Assembly: GCA_943735955.1 (NCBI GenBank)
Contig: OX030969.1
Span: forward strand, 795,991 to 859,990
Source of the DNA: Piscicola geometra
Taxonomy: Eukaryota; Annelida; Clitellata; Hirudinida; Piscicolidae
DNA length: 64,000 bases
Reading direction: 5' to 3'
Part shown: piece after piece, positions 21,721 to 33,900 of the stretch
How the letters are laid out: each line of letters begins with the position of its first letter
How positions within the stretch are numbered: position 1 is the first letter of the stretch
Notes under the pieces: generated by a model
Databases searched by the model: none
Told to the model about the DNA's origin: nothing
What the model saw: the letters and a program-made list of their open reading frames with translations, nothing else
Translations under genes and position numbers: made by a program

Positions 21721-22285
21721 CTTTCAATATGGAGTATTTTCACCTAGTGAAACAAAAACAAGTGTGGAAATAGTGAAAACTGTAGAGTAAAACACAAAAA
21801 TGTTATAACTTTTTAAAAAAAGTTTTAATTTTTAATTTTGAAATTTGTTATTGTTTTTTTTTCTCTTTTTTTCCATGATATTTTTTGCTATTTTCACCTT
21901 TGTTTCAGTTTCACAAAGTGAATATTTGTACAATTCATCCTTTTCTGAATTTTCTTCCTCGTTCATTATTATAAATTCTTCAATAATGTTAGAAATATGT
22001 TTTTTGACCACATTCTTATTCTCCACAACTACAAAAATAAAATTATTCGTATAATTTGATAGTATAAAAATTGTATTATAATTTTTGCGTTTTAAAAACA
22101 AACATAATAGGTCTAACCATCATTTGTTTTTTTCTCAACGGCACTGCAGCTTGGTCTGGCTGTACAAAATGGAATTGAATTTTCTCTAATGAAAGTCTTG
22201 GTATTTATTTTTTTTCTATCCCAAAGTTTTTAAATATTATTTTTTTATAATGGGGGATGCAACAGAAATGCTATATGAATAAGAT
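21721..22285. other. AT-rich DNA, nothing recognised
   Basis: A Lys/Asn/Glu-rich 89-codon minus ORF (22101-21832) is present but its composition follows the local AT bias. Confidence 0.45.
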
Positions 22286-22289
22286 CAAT

Positions 22290-22472
22290 GGGTGGATGGG
22301 TAGCTGCGTCGGCAACGACTCTCGGTTTGACCAATAATGAAAGGTCCTAGGTTCAAGTGCAACCAATGCCCTAGTAACCCAAAGGCGCAAATGAAAATAT
22401 ACAGCCTAAGTGGCCTGGAAGCCCGTTCGGGTTATACGCCACTATAATAATGCTTGTCATTATTATTATTAA
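22290..22472 (+). mobile_element. SINE-A
   Basis: Includes the tRNA head (GGGTAGCTGCGTCGGCAACG), B-box AGGTTCAAGTGC and 3' stem-loop AAGCCCGTTCGGGTTATACG, with an ATT-repeat tail. Confidence 0.9.
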
Positions 22473-22779
22473 TGATAATCTTTTTGAGTCAAAATGATCA
22501 ACTGGAAATTAATAATTCAAATTCAAAGTATGAATTTATAAAATTAAAATAATATAACTGACCAGTTTGATTTCATCTGACAAGTTTTCATCATCACCCA
22601 TTTGTTCTAATTTCCCTAATATTTGGACTCGCCATAACAACTTCAAATGAAATGTTGAAGATTTTGACATTGACAACGCAATGGTGGCTTCGTTATACAT
22701 TTCCATTGCATTTAATACTTATTTTAAGTACGGAGTATCGATGAAATAGAGATTTCCATACTTAGAAGTTTGCTGAAGA
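22473..22779. other. AT-rich DNA, nothing recognised
   Basis: No ORF, repeat boundary or RNA gene was apparent. Confidence 0.4.
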
Positions 22780-22995
22780 ATAATTGTTAAAGAATCCAAT
22801 CCCAATAACTTTTATTCCCGTTTTTCCCGTTCCCGATTTAAAAGTTGATTCTTGTTCCCATTTTTTCCCGTTCCCGATTTGAATGTTGATTTCCGTTTCC
22901 GTCCCCGTCCCGAAAACCTATTTCTGGTTTCCGACTTTTCCCATCCAGAAATTAATTTTCATTCTTGTTCCTGCGGGAATCCCGCAGATACCCGC
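22780..22995. repeat. TTCCCG-rich low-complexity block
   Basis: Many TTCCCGTTCCCGATTT variants. In reverse complement it resembles the GGAACGGGA-rich interior of the MITE at 58947-59144, so it is probably a relative without recognisable ends. Confidence 0.5.
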
Positions 22996-23332
22996 AGAGA
23001 AGTAACACTGAAGAAAAAAAGAAGGGAAAGTAAAGATTTTGATCTTTTAAATTTTTGAATAGAACATAAAAGTAATAATTTCTAGATATTTTAAGGCACT
23101 GGTCCAGCGTTTAAATTGATGTGACCCATAAGAGCTTGAAAGTTTTGAGTTATAAGTTTTATATGAAAAGTTTTTTTAGTTATGGTATCGATTTTAGTGT
23201 CTTTATCTTATTGACTTTCAGACACTTGTACATGGAATGCTATGCTGTTGTGTTCCGAATGGCAACCCCTTACGAATGCGTTAGCCAAAAGAGAAAAGTT
23301 GATGCAGACGGAAGGCTGAAAAAAGACCGGTA

Positions 23333-24300
23333 CAGTGGCGCAGCGTAGGGGGGGTGGCAAAATTGCATATTACATAATATTTTGTAATCTGACGTAGAAT
23401 TTGCAAGTAATTTTTCCATCGCAGCGATGACTGAAGAAAATGAAAACTTAAATACAAGGACAGATGCGGGAACATTACTTGTTTCGATGCAATCGTTTTC
23501 GTTTCTTTGTTTTTTGGGATTTTGGCAACCTGCGCTAAATGAAGGAACCGATACTCAAAAATATCTTCAAACGAAAGGACTAGACATAAACTTTGTGCTC
23601 ATAAAGTGAATGCTTTGCAAACCTTACTAATAGAAAAACGGAAAGAATTCGTAGAAGGCGCTGTAAGTTATGCAAAAGATGTGTGTGAGGACCTTGGTAC
23701 TTCCATGGTACTCAAAGACGCAAAAAAAAAAAAAAAATTTTTGACGACGGTAGTAAAGATGCGAATTTGTCTTATGAAAATGAGTTGAAACGGAATCTAC
23801 TTTCTTCGTTAGATAAAATAATTGTAGAGATTCGTGAATGATTTCAGCAGCTACAAAATTTGGCGGAAAAGTTCTCCTATCTAACGCCAGCTACACTACT
23901 AGATTTGAACAATGAATGCAATGTTGACTACCGATCTGCCGAAATTAATGAACAGGAATTTCAGGTCGAACGCGTTCGACTACGGGCTTTCGTAACAGCA
24001 ACTGACAATGAAAATGAAGTAAATGGTGGAGTTATTACAGTTTATTGTAAAATCAAAGCTAGAAAAATCTCTGCCAAATATTGTAATAATGCTCCGAATA
24101 TTTCTCACAATTGCCGTAAGCAATACCAGTTGTGAAAGAATCTTTTCTAAATTAAAGTTGATTAATAATTATTTGAGATCAACCATGAGTTCTTTAAGGT
24201 TAACTAATTTAGCTATTCTAAAAATTGAACAAGTAACATGTGATAACGCTATAAAAGATTTTGCTCTTAGAAAAAGTAGACGCACGCAAATTTAGTTAAT
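23333..24300 (+). pseudogene. hAT-C transposase remnant
   Basis: Begins at a hAT-like end, CAGTGGCGCAGCGTAGGG. Broken reading frames follow: VNALQTLLIEKRKEFVEGAV, FSYLTPATLLDLNNECNVDY and, at 24085-24290, IFLTIAVSNTSCERIFSKLK plus LRLTNLAILKIE, the hAT dimerisation motif. Much of the catalytic core is deleted. The 3' terminal repeat was not found. Confidence 0.75.
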
Positions 24301-24399
24301 ACAATATAATTTATTAATAACTCTTATTTTAATTTTTTAGTTTGTCATGAAAAATATATTAATTTATCGCTTATCGATTATCGCCAAAAACGAGGCCTT

Positions 24400-24720
24400 G
24401 GTTAAAGCTAGCTTCGTTGTGGCTTCCACATCTTTCTCAGAGAAAGCGTTTTTAAAAGCAGTGCTAGCTGAATGTTTGTGAGCAAGTGTGTTCTGACCAG
24501 TGCCAGACTTTTTAAAATTTCAGTTTATTTAAAAAAAACATCGCCAGCCGAGTGAAGGAACTAGCTGAAAATCATTGAACACAGCTGGCCGAGGAGACAC
24601 GAAATTACACAGATTTTTCATTAGCTGTCGATAAAGCACTGATAACACGGACACAGCGCAGTTTTTTAGAAACGTTAAGTTTGACTTCTTTACTGAAGAA
24701 TTGTTGAATGTATAGATTAT
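24400..24720 (+). pseudogene. hAT remnant, GTF2IRD2-like
   Basis: Interrupted reading frames give SFSEKAFLKAVLAE, SRVKELAEN and a DTAQ-like segment, in the order seen in GTF2IRD2-type hAT transposases. Several stops; only the region before and around the first catalytic Asp remains. Confidence 0.45.
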
Positions 24721-24901
24721 ACATTTAACAACTCTTCAGTAATAAATTATAGGGTTAGTTTACGTTTTTCATATTGAACATTAAAGCAAAATACTATTTT
24801 TGCTCGTTTATTCAAAAAATTTGAATAGTTTTTCGGATGATGCTTGGAATCCGACAGTCCAGCGACCGTCCTCACAAATGAGGCTCTCTACATAATACAC
24901 A

Positions 24902-27900
24902 TTAAGCCACAAAGGTCAAGGCCACAAAGACGCTGAAGCTGACAGCGCTAAAATTCCAGTTGAAGTGCACGTTTGCCTGAGATTTTCTGACTTCATGTAT
25001 TTCATTATTGACTGGATTTGGATCGCAGTCAAAGAATGAGCTAAGACTCATTGACAAAATCATGTTAACCTGGGGTGATGGTTGCTCAGTGTTAGAGAAT
25101 GATTGTGAAAAATGTTGATGTTGGAGTATTGGTGTGGTAAATGGTGATGACCTAATGGTACAATTTTGAAAAAGATTTATGGAGGGTAAAACAAAAAAAA
25201 ACTATAAAAAAAATTAATGGTGATAAAGTGTATAAAAAGTAATAAAAGTAAACGTTTTTCGACCACTACTTACACCCTCAGTGCCATATGCGTCTGTTCT
25301 AAACAAGTATAAGTATGCCGTGTCATCCTTGAAAAAATAAGTTCCACTTTCACTAAGTAATGAGGAGGAGTAAGAAAAAACCGCGTCGACGCTGGTGGGC
25401 ACACCTAGCCATCCGATATGGGCTTTGGGGTATCCCTCATCCATCCATGTAAATTGACTTTGTCTGCGGTAGTACGTTTCACCTGTAAAGTGGAATGAGA
25501 TGGTAGAAAATGTGAAAGTAAATAAAACTTTGATAAAAAAGAAATAAAAATAATGAGTTTAAAAGTTAGTGTTTAATTTTTAGGTTGAGCTTGAGAAAAT
25601 TGGAAAAAATTAAAATTATGAAAATGCAAACAATAAAAACACGTTATTATAGATTCAACTGTTATAATAACATCATGTTTAGCCGATCAATACCTTGTAT
25701 TATTTTTCAATGCTTTGTTTTAAAGATCCTAACCTTGGAAGTAGTATTCCATTCCATTTTGACTCCATCTGAAGGCCGCACTGACTCCACGCGGAAAATC
25801 GACGATTTCTTCCCTTTCAGTTTTAGGGTAACCTTCTTGCAAGGATGTATCATTAATAACAAGACCTTCTATAAACTCGTACTTCCAGACTTTCCCTTTC
25901 TACATGACAGGGATGTTTTAGTGGAGTAGTTGTTGTGGTGAAGAAGTTGGAATAATAATAAATAATGCGTATATATAATGCGCCAAGGCACGCCACTGAG
26001 GCGCCACTCACACGACACAAGTCGTGAAACCCCGCATCATATACACTAGGTATATGATAGTTCACGGTTGGCTAAACAGGGATTCGAACTGGCGACCTTT
26101 AAGTTGCAGGTCCAACGACTTTACAAATCTAAGCCAACCCACTCGCCGTAGTGAAGTTATAGTTGTGTTAAGGGTTTGAAATCTATACACAAACACAACC
26201 AACCGAATGCAGTCTTATAAAGGTTTTATTCGGGGTAGATTTATCAACAATGGCAAAGTCGATCGAATCAGTGGTGAGGCTTGGCAAGGAAGTTTTAAAG
26301 TCATGAGCATGAACATTTTTCAAACTATTTCCAATAAAGAATTGGGAACCTGGTTGAAGGAAATGGTTTTCTTGAGCTTAGTTAGTTATTTTTCTAGGGT
26401 TGAATTTTTTGTTTTGTTTTCAACACATTACACCAACCAATTATTTCAAAATCAAAACACTACCAAAAAAAATCACTCATCTTTCCAAACCACCGACCAG
26501 AAAAGATCAGGATGTCATTCCCAACAGAGCAGATGGCGTCCACTTTTTCAAACTTACAGTATTTATTTACACTTTCAGTATTCTCTATTGGCGAAGTTGG
26601 AGTGTTTGTTCTATTTTCGGTTGAAATTCGGGGTCCTGATTGCAAAATAAAATGAGATATTTTAGAATGAATTTAGATTTCAAATATTAATATCTTGAAT
26701 GATCCTTTATTTAAATCGTTATTTTCTCAGTCCCTCGGACTCTTTTACACCGTCCTAGAAAGCAGTTTTAACCTAAAAATTCATTTGAGTAGTTTCTTTA
26801 AATGAATTTCTTAACCTTCAACTTATTTTTCATTATTTTTAAAATAATTTAATAAAAAAATTTCTTTTACATTGTAAAAAATAAACTTTTAATTCCTTCA
26901 AGTTTTTCAATAAGACACACCATATAAAGCCTGAACTCCTTCGATGTCATCGGATTGGAGCACAGCCTCTTTGCCATTTGGGGACTGGTAAGTGCGAGCC
27001 ATGACGGCACCCCTAACAGATGAATGATCTAGTCCAATGCTGTGGCCAATCTCATGCAATATAACCCAGTAAAGGTTAAAATCTGTGTAGTTTTTAAAGG
27101 TTTTTCGCAGTTTAATAAAATTTTAACAATAAATATAACTTTTACAATAAATATAACTTTTAATCTTACTTTTTAAACGCTATTATTTTCAATTATCCTC
27201 TGCCATAAAACAATCTTTATACTACCCTGACCCCAATTCGAACTACACGCATAAATATCTCATCATAAATCTATAATTTCATCGTTACTACAAGTACCAT
27301 GTCATAACACCCTACCTAAAACACCAAAAAACCACTTCAACTTAACCTCTGTCCAGATCCAGAGTCCAATCTTTGTCCTCGTTAATATGAATGTCGCCGG
27401 AGAGAAGTTGCGAACCGGGAGGAAAGGTGTGTGCCAAAGTAACTGGGTCAAATCGAATACAGCCTTCATGATTCAGAGTTGAAAAAACTATTTCAATGAG
27501 AGCTGCTTGTGGTGGCTGAACTTCTTCGAAATGTATATTTGCAACTTCCTCCCAAGCCTGTGATGGTTTTATAAACGGTAGTTTGAAAAGTTTGAAAGTT
27601 ATTTTCTAATATTGCTTCAAGTGGTTCATAATGCGTTTTGGTATATTGTTATATAGTGAAGACTTTTGGTTATGGTGCAGTGTCGCATTTGTGCAAACAC
27701 ACGCGCACGCACGCATACACAGTGAGTGTTCAGAAAAAACATAAGAAATTTTGTTGTTGCTGATAATTTCGCATATAGTCTTATTTTGTGCGATTTATTG
27801 TTGTGAAGAACTCAGTAAAACTTTAAACCTATCAAACTATTTTTAGTGACCCCTCCAGGACTTGTTGAAAAATGTTTATTTTTCAAATAAAATCTATTTT

Positions 27901-30900
27901 ACTTTTTTATATATTATATGTTAATTAAAACTTGAAATAATTTATTAAAACATTTTTCAAATATTTTTGAATAATATATTAATATGAAACTATACAAAAA
28001 AACGATATAGGGGGATGTTGCTCAAAATGAACCGGTTCCTAAGATGAAACGAGGCTATTTACAGCTATGCGATATATATAATAAAAATGGAATAATTTTT
28101 TATTTATACATCCGTCTTTTATGCACATTTGTATATACGTTTCAATTCTGAAAGTTGTTTCGTTCAATTATAACAATTGAAAAACTGATTTCTAGAAGAA
28201 TAGTTGAAAAGTTGAGAGAAGACGTTTTGCTCTTTTTTCCTCAACATCCGAAAGATTATAATTCTTTTTTATTATTATTAATTAGATGATTCATTACAGT
28301 TTCATTATGTGCAAGTAGTATATAATTATGTAAATGATAATTGAGTGATTAGCCTGTTGTAACCATGTATATGTAGCATGGTCATAGTTGCCTAAGATGA
28401 AACCTGAGTAGTTGCTTAAGATGAAACATAAGTAGTTGCCTTAGATTAAACATTGACAAATCTGTCTTTGGCATCGGTCCATCTTGGGAGATGATGGTAG
28501 CGCTCTGATAAATCTATATAGACTATATACAGTCTAATAGACAATGTACAGTATAATAGACTATATACAGTATAATAGACTATATACAGTATAATAGACT
28601 ATATACAGTATAATAGACTATATACAGTATAATAGACTATATACAGTATAATAGACTATATACAGTATAATAGACTATATACAGTATAATAGACTATATA
28701 CAGTATAATAGACTATATACAGTATAATAGACTATATACAGTATAATAGACTATATACAGTATAATAGACTATATACAGTATAATAGACTATATACAGTA
28801 TAATAGACTATATACAGTATAATAGACTATATACAGTATAATAGACTATATACAGTATAATAGACTATATACAGTATAATAGACTATTTACAGTATAATA
28901 GACTATATACAGTATAATAGACTATATACAGTATAATAGACTATATACAGTATAATAGACTATATACAGTATAATAGACTATATACAGTATAATAGACTA
29001 TATACAGTATAATAGACTATATACAGTATAATAGACTATATACAGTATAATAGACTATATACAGTATAATAGACTATATACAGTATAATAGACTATATAC
29101 AGTATAATAGACTATATACAGTACTGGTTCCAAGGTTGTCATAGCCAAGGGGTGGCCGTGGGGATAAGCACCCACTGCTTATAAAGTGCTCCTTTACGGC
29201 GTGCGTCTCTGTACCGTCTCTGACAACTAAGTCCAACTCCTGGCCTGTTCGTGGCGAAACTGCTTCTACTGACAGGAGAAGGGGCGAAGGCGGATCACTG
29301 GCGCCTTAAAACCAGTCGCTTCGGGCAGATGGTGCTCGTCAGCCCGGGAAGGCAACCCATCTAGGAGAAGGAAAACTCTGACTACCAGCCGCTGCTGCCT
29401 TGCAGGCTATCCATTCATGGAAAAGGCTTTGGGAGTCAACCCCGAGGAAAAATCAGAAGTCGGAGTTCCTAAGGCGGTGGATCGTCATCTACGATGTTCT
29501 TCCGGCAACTCCTGCAGCCAAGTCGGCTCTAAGCGTGGTGCTTGCACCCCCTTGGGTCTAGTCGACGAAGCCAAGAGGGGGGTCCTGTTGTTTGGGCAGC
29601 ACAAGACGTCCACACACTTTGCCCAGGCTAGTGCCCTGGAAATGTTCACTCCAGTCTCGCTTTACGGCGAGAGCACAAACAAGAAGACAGCAGTTTACGG
29701 GTTATAAGTCCTTGCTCAATTGGCGTAGAGCTAGACGCCATGGGTTGTCTTCAATGGTGGGAGGGACCTTTGCAGTCCCACTAGTAACTACCGCCCGTCC
29801 TAAGCCGGGCAGCCCCCGGTCAATAAGGTGTTACCCGTCACGGCCTGCCTGCTTCAGTGGGTGCCTGGAGCTTAAAGCACAGCTCAACAAGCAGGCCGTT
29901 ATCTTCACTCACCAAACAACTACAAATACAAAAAGATGAGATTCCAGCTCTCCGTATCGCAAGCTAGAACGTACGTACTATGCGCACTGAACTGAGTGAT
30001 GACCTTCGTGAGATTGAAGACCTTCGCAAGACTGCAGTCATTGATCATGAGCTGCACAGACTAAACATTGATGTTGCAGCCCTACAGGAAACGCGTCTTC
30101 CAGAGTCTGGATCCTTGAAGGAGGAACACTACACGTTCTTTTGGCAAGGAAAAGAAGAAGAGGAAACTAGGGAACACGGAGTCGGCTTCGCCATCAAGAA
30201 CACCCTGCTTTGCATGTCCGAACCTCCTTCCCGCGGGACAGAGAGAATCCTCACTCTACGCCTTCTCACAGCATTTGGCTTTGTTAATCTTCTGTGCATC
30301 TATGCACCGACCATGCAGACCAGCGCCGAGACTAAAGATTAATTCTACGAACAACTAAGCAGCGTTGTTGCCACAGTTCCTGCTTTCGAGCATCTCTACC
30401 TTCTGGGAGATTTTAACGCCCGTGTTGGCTCTGACCACGACTCATGGCCAGATGTGCTGGGTCACCATGGCATCGGGAAAATGAACGAAAACGGCCAGAG
30501 ACTACTCGAATTCTGTTGCTACCACAAGCTGTGAGTAACAAACACATACTTCCAGAGCAAAGCTTGCACAAGGTGTTCTGGAGACATCTAAGATCAAATC
30601 ATTGGCATCAACTGGACTTGATCATCACCAAGCACAACTCGTTGAACAACGTCCGCAGCACCAGAGCTTACCATAGTGCCGATTGCGATACAGACCACTC
30701 TCTGATCGCGTCAAAGATAAAGTTGCGCCCCAAGAGGCTCCACCTCTCCAAGAAAAAATGCCAGCCGAAAATCAACACCTATCAGACCACCCATCAGGCC
30801 AAGAACCAGGAGTTCATAGATCGGCTGGGGGAGCTGCAACACTGCGACCAAGAGCCTAATGCGGAAGTCAGATGGAACTCGCTCCAGAATACCATCTTCA

Positions 30901-33900
30901 GAACTGCTTTACTCACGTATGGCAAAAAGGAACACAAGAAAACCGATCGGTTCGAAGCGAATGCGGCAGATCTTGAGCCTGTTATTGACGCCAAGAGAAA
31001 GGCATTGATTGAATACAAACGCGACCCGAGTCAGTCCACCTTCGAAGTGTTGAAAGCTGCCCGAAGAAAGGCCCAGCAGACGGCTCGACGCTGCGCAAAT
31101 GACTATTGGCTTCAACTGGCGAATAGTATTCAACAAGCGTCAAACGCTGGCAACGTAAGGAGCATGTATGAAGGCATCAAAAAAGCAACAGGCAAGTCAG
31201 CAAAGAAGACTGCACCCTTAAAGTCTAAATCAGGAGAGACCATGACAGACAAAGACAAGCAAATGGGAAGGTGGGTCGAACACTATCTGGAACTTTATTC
31301 CAAAGAAAACTCTGTGACTCAGATAGCACTGGACGCTAATGAAGACTTGCCAGTCTTGGAAGAGCTGGATGTCGAACCGACCATGGACGAACTCAGCAAA
31401 GCTATTGATGTCTTAAAGAGTGGAAAAGCACCAGGAGACGATGGCATCCCACCAGAAATAATCAAATGCGGTAAACCGTCTCTGCTAGAACCACTTCACA
31501 AGCTTCTTTGCTTATGTTGGAGAGAAGTTAGAGTTCCACAGGACATGCGCAATGTCAAGATTGTCACCCTGTATAAGAACAAGGGCGACCGCAGCGACTG
31601 CAACAACTACAGGGGCATCTCACTGCTTAGCGTCGTGGGTAAAGCTTTCGCACGCGTTGTCCTCAACCGTCTCCAAGTCCTAGCAAGTCGTGTGTATCTT
31701 GAATCGCAACGCGGCTTCAGATCAGGAAGATCCACAGTCGACACGATCTTCTCCGTGCGTCAGCTCCAGGAAAAGTGCAAAGAGGAGCGGATGCCGTTGT
31801 AAATCGCCTTTATCGACCTAACAAAGGCATTCGACCTTGTAAGCAGAAACGGCCTCTTTCGGCTACTCAAGAAGATCGGCTGTCCACCTCAGCTGCTCAA
31901 CATTACAACTTTTTATCACGAAAACACGCAAGGTATGGTCAGCTACGATGGGGAAACCTCAGAATCCTTCATAATCAAGAGTGGGGTCAAACAGGGTTGT
32001 GTTCTAGCGCCTACATTATTCGGTATCTTCTTCTCGATGCTGTTGAACTTTGCATTTAAAGAGTCTGCCGAAGGTGTCCATTTACACACCAGAAGTGACG
32101 GGAAACTGCTGAACATGGCACGCCTAAGAGCAAGGACAAAAATTCGCACTGTCCTCATCAGAGACATGCTGTTCGCTGATGATGCGGCCCTGGTGTCACA
32201 CACGGAGGAACACCTTCAGCAGCTGATGAATCACTTTGCTCAGGCTTGCAGGGAATTCGGTCTGATCATCAGTATCAAGAAAACCAACATCATGGGTCAA
32301 AACATCCCTGTTCCACCCTCAATCACAATCGACAATCAGGTGCTGGAGGCCACTGACAAGTTCACATACTTGCGTTCCGTCATTACTAACAGCCTATCCC
32401 TCGACATTGAGATTGATAAAAGGCTCGCCAAAGCAGCCAGCGTCATGGCCAGATTGAGCAAACGTGTATGGACCAACAACCAACTGACACTGAACACCAA
32501 GCTCAAAGTGTACCAGGCATGCGTTCTCAGCACCCTGTTGTATGGCAGCGAAACCTGGACCACCTATGCCAGGCAAGAAGATCGTCTCGAAAGTTTTCAT
32601 CTTCGCTGTCTCCGACGCATCCTTGGCAGAACATGGCAAGACAAAGTCACCAACACAGCCGTACTCAATCAAACCAACTCACTCAGCATACACCTCTTTT
32701 TATGCCTTAGACGTCTACGCTGGCTGGGTCACTTGCGTCGAACGGAAGAAGGTCGCATACCCAAGGACATCCTCTATGGCGAGCTGGCTACAGGACACCG
32801 TTTAGTTGGTCGCCCGCAACTACGCTTCAAAGACGTCTGCAAACGCGACCTCAAACTTACGGGTAGCGACCCTGACAGATGGGAAGAGCTAGCCGATGAC
32901 CGGAGGGGCTGGCGCCAGACTATCCACAAAGGCATCAAAAAGGGCGAGGAAAAACGCAGGCAACATCTGGAATCCCGAAGGCAAAGAAGAAAAATGAGGC
33001 AGCAGAATCAGGCTCTCGATCCTCTATCCGACTTCACCTGCAGCCGCTGCAGCAGAGACTGTCAATCCAGGATCGGTCTGCTAAGCCACTCTAGAAGCTG
33101 CCGTCAAAAAACACATCAATGCGCTATCATCATCTCACGAGATGGATGAATGCCAACAAAAAAAAATAAAAAAAATACAGTTTAATAGACTATACACAGT
33201 ATAATAGACTATATACAGTATAATAGACTATATACAGTATAATAGACTATATACAGTATAATAGACTATATACAGTATAATAGACTATATACAGTATAAT
33301 AGACTATATACAGTCTAATAGACTATATACAGTATAATAGACTATACACAGTATAATAGACTATATACAGTATAATAGACTATATACAGTATAATGGACA
33401 ATATACAGTATAATAGACTATATACAGTATAATAGACTATATACAGTATAATAGACTATATACAGTATAATAGACTATATACAGTATAATAGACTATATA
33501 CAGTCTAATAGACTATATACAGTATAATAGACTATACACAGTATAATAGACTATATACAGTATAATAGACTATATACAGTATAATGGACAATATACAGTA
33601 TAATAGACTATATACAGTATAATAGACTATATACAGTATAATAGACTATATACAGTATAATATACTATATACAGTAAAATAGACTATATACAGTATAATA
33701 GACTATATACAGTATGATAGACTATATACTTTATAATAGAATATATACAGTATAATAGACTATATACAGTATAATAGACTATATACAGTATAATAGACTA
33801 TATACAGTATAATAGACTATATACAGTATAATAGACTATATACAGTATAATAGACTATATACAGTATGATAGACTATATACAGTATAATAGACTATATAC

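Noticed and set aside
25853..26065. 70-codon minus ORF at the MMP exon 8 edge
   Set aside because: Runs out of frame with exon 8 and into the SINE-B copy; the spliced frame through VWKYEFIEG is better supported.
28514..29122. Regular short repeats that might suggest a CRISPR array
   Set aside because: Units are contiguous 19-bp copies without unique spacers, in eukaryotic intron DNA; it is a satellite.
29980..33149. A host gene of the 'craniofacial development protein 2-like' type
   Set aside because: That name is often given to LINE ORFs; here endonuclease, RT and finger are in LINE order with an A-rich tail.
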